Positions 5,739 to 10,642 of a stretch of DNA of 10,642 nucleotides are shown here, in pieces. The position numbers were made by a program, and so were the translations under genes. The stretch lies in NCBI GenBank assembly GCA_025929655.1, contig JAICPV010000039.1, positions 1 through 10,642 of the forward strand, given 5' to 3'. The notes below the pieces were generated by a model. That model was given only the letters and a program-made list of their open reading frames with translations. It had not been told where the DNA came from and ran no database searches. This DNA comes from Pyrinomonadaceae bacterium (GTDB lineage Bacteria; Acidobacteriota; Blastocatellia; Pyrinomonadales; Pyrinomonadaceae). Position 1 is the stretch's first letter, and the number at the start of each line of letters is the position of its first letter.

Positions 5739-8357
5739 ATGAGATTCGACAGGTTCACAATCCGCGGCCAGGAAGCGGTTCAGGAAGCCATCGGGGTCGC
5801 TGAAAAGAACCAAAACCAGCAGGTAGAGCCCGAACACATCCTCGTAGCGATGCTTGAGCAAAAGGAAGGCATCCTGCGCCCGATCCTGGGAAAGATCGGG
5901 GCGAACCCGGCAGCTATCGTTACGGAACTTCAAGCCGCGATCGAAAAATTTCCGAAGGTCTCCGGCGGTCAGCAGTATTTTTCTTCCCGCACGAACACGA
6001 TCTTTCAGGACGTTCTGAAGATCGCCGAGAAGATGGAGGACGAGTACATCTCGACCGAGCACCTTCTGCTTGCGATCGCGGAAGAAAAGGCCGGCGAAGC
6101 CGGCCGCATCCTGCGATCGAACGGTGTTTCGCGCGACGACCTGGAAAAGGTCATAACGGATATGCGCGGCGGCAGCCATATTACCGACCAAAACGCCGAA
6201 GAGAATTTTCAGGCCCTCGAGAAATACGCTCTCGATCTGACCGAACGCGCGCGTAAAGGCAAGCTCGACCCGGTGATCGGCCGTGACGACGAGATACGTC
6301 GCGCGATCCAGATCCTGTCGCGACGGACGAAGAATAATCCAGTTCTGATCGGTGAGCCGGGCGTGGGCAAGACCGCGATCGTCGAGGGTTTGGCACAGCG
6401 AATCGTTTCGGGTGACGTTCCGGAAACTCTAAAAAATAAACGGCTCGTATCGCTTGACCTCGGCTCGATGCTGGCGGGAGCGAAATATCGAGGTGAATTT
6501 GAAGACCGTTTGAAGGCCGTCTTAAAAGAGATCGAAAAGGCTGAGGGGCAGATCATTCTCTTCATCGACGAGCTGCATACGCTGGTCGGTGCGGGTGCGA
6601 GCGAAGGCGCGATCGACGCGTCGAACATGCTGAAGCCCGCATTGGCGCGGGGAACCTTGCGTGCGGTCGGTGCGACGACGCTGAACGAGTATCAGAAATA
6701 TATCGAAAAGGATAAGGCTCTCGAACGCCGGTTTCAGCAGGTTTATATCGGCGAGCCGACGGTGGAAGACACGATCGCGATACTGCGTGGATTAAAGGAG
6801 CGTTACGAAGTTCATCATGGCGTTCGTATCAAAGATGCGGCTATAGTTGCTGCTGCAACGCTTTCGAATCGCTATATTACCGACCGCTTCCTTCCGGACA
6901 AAGCCATCGACTTGATCGATGAAGCGGCTTCGCGGATCCGCATCGAGATCGATTCGCTGCCGCAGGAGATCGACGTGCTCGAACGCGAGATCCTTCAGCT
7001 CGAGATAGAGAAACAGGCCCTCTCGCGCGAGACCGATGCTAAGTCGAAGGAGCGTCTTGATGACATTGAAAAACGTATCGCAGACCTTCAGGAAAAGTCG
7101 TCGGCGATGAAGGCGAAGTGGCAGTCCGAAAAGGAAGAGATCGAAAAAATGCGGACGGCCAAAGAGCAGCTCGAGCAGGCTCGTCTCGAGCTCGAGCGCG
7201 CTCGCCAGCAGGGCGATCTGAACAAAGCCGCCGAATTGCAGTACGGCAAGATCCCGGAGATCGAAAAAGAACTTGAGACTGAACAAAACCGACTCAGTGA
7301 ACTGCAGCAAGACGGCGTTTTCCTTAAAGAAGAAGTTGACGAAGAAGACGTCGCTGAGGTCGTTGCAAAGTGGACCGGAGTGCCGGTCTCAAAAATGCTG
7401 GAAGGCGAGATGCAGAAGCTCGTTAATATGGAGTCTGGACTTGGCGTTCGTGTCATCGGTCAGGACGAGGCTCTAAATGCGGTGGCTAATGCAGTTAGGC
7501 GTGCGAGGGCGGGATTGCAGGATCCCAATCGACCCGTTGGAAGTTTTATTTTCCTCGGTCCTACCGGAGTAGGAAAAACCGAGACGGCACGTGCTTTGGC
7601 CGAGTTTTTATTCGACGACGAGCGCGCGATGGTGCGGCTGGACATGTCCGAGTACATGGAAAAACATGCCGTTGCACGCATGATCGGAGCGCCGCCGGGA
7701 TATGTAGGATACGAAGAAGGCGGCCAGCTTACAGAAGCCGTCCGGCGACGGCCGTATTCGGTTGTTTTATTCGATGAGATCGAAAAGGCGCACCCAGACG
7801 TTTTCAACGTGCTTTTGCAAATACTCGACGACGGGCGGCTGACAGACAGTAAAGGCCGTGTGGTCGATTTCAAGAACACTGTGCTGATAATGACCTCGAA
7901 CCTCGGCTCGCGCGAGATCCAGGCGGCGACGGAGAATCCGCTTGCCGACAGGGACATTCGCGCGAATGTGCTGCAGGTGCTGCGCGACCATTTTAAGCCC
8001 GAGTTCCTGAACCGCATCGATGACATCGTCGTGTTCAAGCAGCTCGAACGCGAGCAGATCGCCAACATCATCGACATTCAGCTCGAACGTCTGAGAAAGA
8101 TGCTGGAGGAACGCGGCGTCGCGATCGAGCTCGATGAAAGCGCGAAGGAGCTGCTTGTGAAGGAAGGCTATGACCCCGTTTACGGCGCTCGACCGCTAAA
8201 GCGCGCCATACAGTCGCTGGTGCAAAATCCGCTGGCCGTAAAGCTGCTCAACGGCGAGATTGGCAGCGGGCAGACTGTTATAGTTTCGGCTGAGAACGGT
8301 GAAATGAAATTCACGCCGAAAAGTGCGGAAGCCAAATCGGCGGAAACGCGTCAGTAA
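5739..8357 (+). CDS. clpB: ATP-dependent protein disaggregase ClpB (Hsp100)
   Basis: This hexameric AAA+ unfoldase threads aggregated proteins through its pore, working with DnaK/DnaJ/GrpE in the cytoplasm. It is 872 aa, the usual full length. The Clp_N repeat domain covers about 1-145. NBD1 has Walker A G205-EPGVGK211-T, pore loop K249-Y250-R-G, and Walker B IILFID277-E278. The coiled-coil M domain that distinguishes ClpB from ClpA/ClpC spans about 410-530 and is rich in Glu/Lys/Leu heptads. NBD2 has Walker A G607-PTGVGK613-T, the GYVGYEEGG pore-loop segment, Walker B VVLFD679-E680, and sensor-2 GYDPVYGARPLKRAI. There is no IGF/IGL-type ClpP loop, consistent with a non-proteolytic role. The start ATG follows the hsp20 terminator closely and has no strong Shine-Dalgarno, so its transcription depends on read-through or a local promoter. 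Confidence 0.98.
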   Translation: MRFDRFTIRGQEAVQEAIGVAEKNQNQQVEPEHILVAMLEQKEGILRPILGKIGANPAAIVTELQAAIEKFPKVSGGQQYFSSRTNTIFQDVLKIAEKMEDEYISTEHLLLAIAEEKAGEAGRILRSNGVSRDDLEKVITDMRGGSHITDQNAEENFQALEKYALDLTERARKGKLDPVIGRDDEIRRAIQILSRRTKNNPVLIGEPGVGKTAIVEGLAQRIVSGDVPETLKNKRLVSLDLGSMLAGAKYRGEFEDRLKAVLKEIEKAEGQIILFIDELHTLVGAGASEGAIDASNMLKPALARGTLRAVGATTLNEYQKYIEKDKALERRFQQVYIGEPTVEDTIAILRGLKERYEVHHGVRIKDAAIVAAATLSNRYITDRFLPDKAIDLIDEAASRIRIEIDSLPQEIDVLEREILQLEIEKQALSRETDAKSKERLDDIEKRIADLQEKSSAMKAKWQSEKEEIEKMRTAKEQLEQARLELERARQQGDLNKAAELQYGKIPEIEKELETEQNRLSELQQDGVFLKEEVDEEDVAEVVAKWTGVPVSKMLEGEMQKLVNMESGLGVRVIGQDEALNAVANAVRRARAGLQDPNRPVGSFIFLGPTGVGKTETARALAEFLFDDERAMVRLDMSEYMEKHAVARMIGAPPGYVGYEEGGQLTEAVRRRPYSVVLFDEIEKAHPDVFNVLLQILDDGRLTDSKGRVVDFKNTVLIMTSNLGSREIQAATENPLADRDIRANVLQVLRDHFKPEFLNRIDDIVVFKQLEREQIANIIDIQLERLRKMLEERGVAIELDESAKELLVKEGYDPVYGARPLKRAIQSLVQNPLAVKLLNGEIGSGQTVIVSAENGEMKFTPKSAEAKSAETRQ

Positions 8358-8368
8358 GAAGATTCGTT

Positions 8369-8443
8369 GCAAAAGCCCGCGCGTGAGCAAGGGCGTAACT
8401 ATCAAGTTACCCGTTTAGCCCTCCCTTACGGTCAGGCTTCTGC
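8369..8443. repeat. Large imperfect palindrome between clpB and grpE
   Basis: The outer arms 8369-8394 and 8418-8443 are complementary at 19 of 26 positions (left includes GCCCGCGCGTGAGCAAGGGC; right includes GCCCTCCCTTACGGTCAGGC). Nested inside is a perfect 6-bp hairpin, GTAACT-ATCA-AGTTAC (8395-8410), with 8411-8417 left unpaired. The outer arms diverge in the middle but are near-identical at the ends, as in dispersed palindromic repeats. It is followed by A residues rather than T, so it is not a plus-strand terminator. Confidence 0.75.
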
Positions 8444-8454
8444 AAAAAAAATAG

Positions 8455-9141
8455 ATGTTCAAACGAAAGAAAATGAGCGAAAACGATTTTTTTGATGAAA
8501 TGTTCAGCGAAGATGGGGAAACGAAGATCCCGGTCTTCGACAAGCGGCGTTTTAACGAAAAGGGCGAAAGGATCGCGGACGACCCGGAGCCTGCAAAAGA
8601 CGAGCCTGTGAAGCCGCAGCGGGAGAGAGAACTCGAGGAGCTGTTAAAGGCCGAAACCGAGCGCCGCGAGGCCGCCGAGTCGAAGCTTGTCGGTGTGCAG
8701 GCGAAGTTCGAAGAGGCCAAGAGCGGCCTGGAAAAAGAAACCTCCGAAATGCGCGAGCGTTTGAAAAAGACGCTCGAATCGCGTGCGAAACAGGACCAGT
8801 TCAATTTCCTGACGACGCTTTTGCCCGTGTTAGACAATCTGAATCGCGCGATCGCCGCGAGCGAGACCGACCCTGAGATCGAACACCTTCGCGAAGGCGT
8901 GATCGGCACGGCACGCAGCTTCGAACAGGCCCTATTGAGCGTCGGCGTCGAGGCCGTGCCCTCTGTCGGTTCGGATTTCGATCCCGAAATGCATGAGGCG
9001 GTCGATATGAAGCCGGTCGATCTCACAGAGGACGGCAAGGTTACCGCGGAATATTCGAAAGGATACAAATTCGGCGATCAACTGCTGCGTCCGGCCCGCG
9101 TCCAGGTCGGCAAGGCGATGGCACATTCCGCTGGTGAATAA
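8455..9141 (+). CDS. grpE: GrpE, nucleotide-exchange factor of DnaK
   Basis: It accelerates ADP release from DnaK, in the cytoplasm as a dimer. It is 228 aa from the ATG at 8455. A second in-frame ATG at 8473 (residue 7, MSENDFFDE), preceded by GAAAG, is equally plausible. Residues up to about 50 are acidic and disordered. A long charged helix from about 55 to 115 forms the dimer coiled coil, followed by the family segment FNFLTTLLPVLDNLNRAI. The beta-wing domain contains FDPEMHEAV and ends with the signature GYKFGDQLLRPARVQVGK. It follows clpB by 97 nt, with a palindromic repeat between them. dnaK, dnaJ and hrcA, its usual neighbours, are not in the window. Confidence 0.95.
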   Translation: MFKRKKMSENDFFDEMFSEDGETKIPVFDKRRFNEKGERIADDPEPAKDEPVKPQRERELEELLKAETERREAAESKLVGVQAKFEEAKSGLEKETSEMRERLKKTLESRAKQDQFNFLTTLLPVLDNLNRAIAASETDPEIEHLREGVIGTARSFEQALLSVGVEAVPSVGSDFDPEMHEAVDMKPVDLTEDGKVTAEYSKGYKFGDQLLRPARVQVGKAMAHSAGE

Positions 9142-9206
9142 TTGGTTCGTCCGCAACGTTGAGGCGGGGTCGATGCCGCATTCCTGCTGCGATCTGCAAA
9201 GTTGAT

Positions 9207-9333
9207 TTGATTCGTTTAGCGAATCAACGCAACAAAGGACGGTTCGGGAGCGGCCTGCCCCCTCTTATTTTCCGCTACGCTCAAAAGGGGCAAAGATGCG
9301 CAGCGCACCTTGGGTTTGTAGTCCGACGGACTA
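9207..9333. repeat. Cluster of four short hairpins in the grpE - clp-like gap
   Basis: Four successive dyads are visible: TTGATTCG-N5-CGAATCAA (9207-9227, perfect 8 bp); CCCCTCTT paired with AAAAGGGG (9259-9266 with 9283-9290, 7 of 8); AAGATGCGC-A-GCGCACCTT (9293-9311, 8 of 9); and TAGTCC-GAC-GGACTA (9319-9333, perfect 6 bp). No T-tract follows any of them. The rest of the 289-nt gap (9142-9430) shows no convincing gene. It may be a composite repeat or a structured leader or trailer. Confidence 0.6.
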
Positions 9334-9430
9334 AATTGTTCTCGCGAAAGTCGTGAAATGTTAATATGTATTTGGGCGTGCGAAACCTCCCTCCTTTGCA
9401 TCCAATGTTTCGGTATTTATAAGAAGTTTT

Positions 9431-10642
9431 ATGGCAGACATAGATGCGTACAAAGATAAATTCAGCGAGAGCGGGCAGCGTGTTTTAGAGACAGCTCTGA
9501 ACGCTTCGAAACGCCGCGACCAGAACTACGTTTCGATCGAGCATGTGCTGCATGCGCTCGCGAGCGAGGAGGAGGAGCTTTTCACTTCGACGATGCGCGA
9601 CCTCGCGGTCGATCCGCGCTCGGTGCGCCTTCTGATCGAAAAGCGAATGGAAAACGGGCGCCAGCACGTCGGGTCAGGATATAAGATCGCGCCCGAGACG
9701 ACGGAATTATTCAAACGGGCGATGGACCGCGCCCGCTCGCAGGGGCGTCGCGTGATCGACGGCAGCGATATTTTTTACGTTCTTTCGAATGACGAGCGAA
9801 GCATTTTGAACGACGTTTTGCAAAATCTCGGCGTGCCTTCCGACGAGGTCGCGCAGACGGCACGTACACGGATCCGCAAGCGTGAGAAGGAAGAGGAGCG
9901 CACGAGGCAGAAATTCGAGCTTCCCTCATTTTTGCGCCATTTCGGCGTTTCGATGAACAAGCTCGCGCGGCAGGATAAGATCCCGCCGACGATCGGCCGC
10001 GAAAAGGAGATCCTTCAAATGATCGAGATCCTTTCGCATCGAGAGCGTTCAAACTCGCCGATGCTTGTAGGTGAGCCTGGCGTCGGAAAGACTGCGGTCG
10101 TCGAGGGATTAGCGAGATTGATCGAGCTCGAGCCCGAAAAGGTCCCGGTCCGGCTTCGCGATTCCCATGTTGTTCAGCTGCAGATGGGCGGCCTTGTCGC
10201 CGGAACGATGCTGCGCGGCATGTTCGAAGAGCGGATCAAGGGAATCATCGACGAGGTCAAAGAGAAGGACAACATCATCCTCTTTATCGACGAAGCACAC
10301 ACGATCATCGGGGCAGGCGCGGCGATGGGCACAACGAGCGATGCCGCGAACATGTTCAAATCGGCGTTGGCCCGCGGCGAGCTCCGTATCATCGGCGCCA
10401 CGACGATGACCGAATACAAGGAATACATCAGCGAGGACGAAGCGCTGGCGCGACGTTTCCGCCTTGTAAAGGTTGAAGAACCCACGCTTGACGAAACGCG
10501 CCAGATCCTTTTAGGCCTGAAGCCGAGATTGGAAAAGAACTATTCGGTAACAATTTCGGAAGAGGCGATCAACACCGCGCTCGAAATGTCGCCGAAATAT
10601 ATTCGAAATCTTCACCTGCCGGATAAGGCGATCGGATGGCTC
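9431..10642 (+). CDS. ClpA/ClpC-like AAA+ ATPase (N-terminal part, runs off window)
   Basis: The first 404 codons are present. A Clp_N-type region covers about 1-145 (for example FSESGQRVLETALNAS and SIEHVLHAL), but it departs from canonical ClpC (MFERFTERAR-type start). A charged linker, KREKEEERTRQKFE, follows at about 150-163. NBD1 has Walker A G214-EPGVGK220-T, Walker B IILFID287-E288-AHT, the arginine-finger helix EDEALARRF, and the segment SPKYIRNLHLPDKAI. The position of the ClpB pore loop K-Y-R-G reads M260-L-R-G here, so the substrate-gripping tyrosine is absent. The second ATPase domain and any ClpP-binding loop are beyond the window, so whether it works with ClpP cannot be judged. 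AAGAAG (9421-9426) is a weak ribosome site before the ATG. It belongs to the same strand block as hsp20, clpB and grpE. Confidence 0.88.
   Translation, partial: MADIDAYKDKFSESGQRVLETALNASKRRDQNYVSIEHVLHALASEEEELFTSTMRDLAVDPRSVRLLIEKRMENGRQHVGSGYKIAPETTELFKRAMDRARSQGRRVIDGSDIFYVLSNDERSILNDVLQNLGVPSDEVAQTARTRIRKREKEEERTRQKFELPSFLRHFGVSMNKLARQDKIPPTIGREKEILQMIEILSHRERSNSPMLVGEPGVGKTAVVEGLARLIELEPEKVPVRLRDSHVVQLQMGGLVAGTMLRGMFEERIKGIIDEVKEKDNIILFIDEAHTIIGAGAAMGTTSDAANMFKSALARGELRIIGATTMTEYKEYISEDEALARRFRLVKVEEPTLDETRQILLGLKPRLEKNYSVTISEEAINTALEMSPKYIRNLHLPDKAIGWL

Noticed and set aside
7460..8077. Minus-strand open frame inside clpB (205 aa), and similar ones opposite grpE and the clp-like gene
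   Set aside because: Ser/Arg-rich shadows of strongly conserved plus-strand genes; no start signal or family resemblance.
8369..8450. Palindrome after clpB as an intrinsic terminator
   Set aside because: The arms are followed by an A-run on the plus strand and by no T-run in either outgoing direction; the imperfect 26-nt arms fit a repeat better.
9159..9401. Short open frames on both strands in the grpE - clp-like gap
   Set aside because: They run through the hairpin cluster, have no ribosome site or recognisable domain, and both strands are open at once, as expected for repeat DNA.

Overview
The window looks like bacterial chromosome of roughly 53% G+C by eye, probably from an Acidobacteriota-type organism (Blastocatellia-like). 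That placement is an inference from gene content, protein flavour and the style of the intergenic palindromic repeats; no rRNA or other marker gene confirms it. There are two divergent gene blocks facing away from a 215-nt regulatory gap at 4935-5149. No tRNA, rRNA, CRISPR array, insertion sequence or phage gene was seen, and no gene-free stretch exceeds 300 nt.

Left block, minus strand (transcribed right to left, 4934 to 1): a nucleoside uptake and salvage operon. In order of transcription it has two BPD_transp_2-family permeases of a nucleoside ABC importer (NupP-like, NupQ-like), purine nucleoside phosphorylase, uridine kinase and cytidine deaminase. A 71-aa small protein and a minimal nucleotidyltransferase of the MNT/AbiEii-like type follow, and then the first 64 codons of an exported amidohydrolase. 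Spacing is tight: the permeases abut (TAG|ATG), cdd and the small protein share ATGA, the nucleotidyltransferase starts inside the small gene, and it shares ATGA with the amidohydrolase. The two wider gaps (85 and 92 nt) each hold a palindromic element built of 9-nt iterated units. The importer's ATPase and substrate-binding lipoprotein are absent from the window.

Right block, plus strand (5150 onward): a proteostasis cluster. A small heat-shock protein (Hsp20) has a near-consensus TTGACA-N17-TATTAT promoter and a putative operator, and is closed by a strong intrinsic terminator. The disaggregase ClpB starts 23 nt past that terminator's T-tract. GrpE follows after a large palindromic repeat, and then, after a 289-nt gap holding four hairpins, the first 404 codons of a second Clp/Hsp100 ATPase (ClpA/ClpC-like, divergent). 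Hsp20 holds aggregates, ClpB extracts polypeptides together with DnaK, GrpE is the DnaK nucleotide-exchange factor, and the last ATPase may remodel substrates separately.

Most of the window is conventional. The points most worth following up are the nucleotidyltransferase/small-protein pair spliced with ATGA junctions into the salvage operon, the several unrelated palindromic intergenic elements, and the non-canonical pore loop of the second Clp ATPase. I do not see clear proof of a wholly new system.
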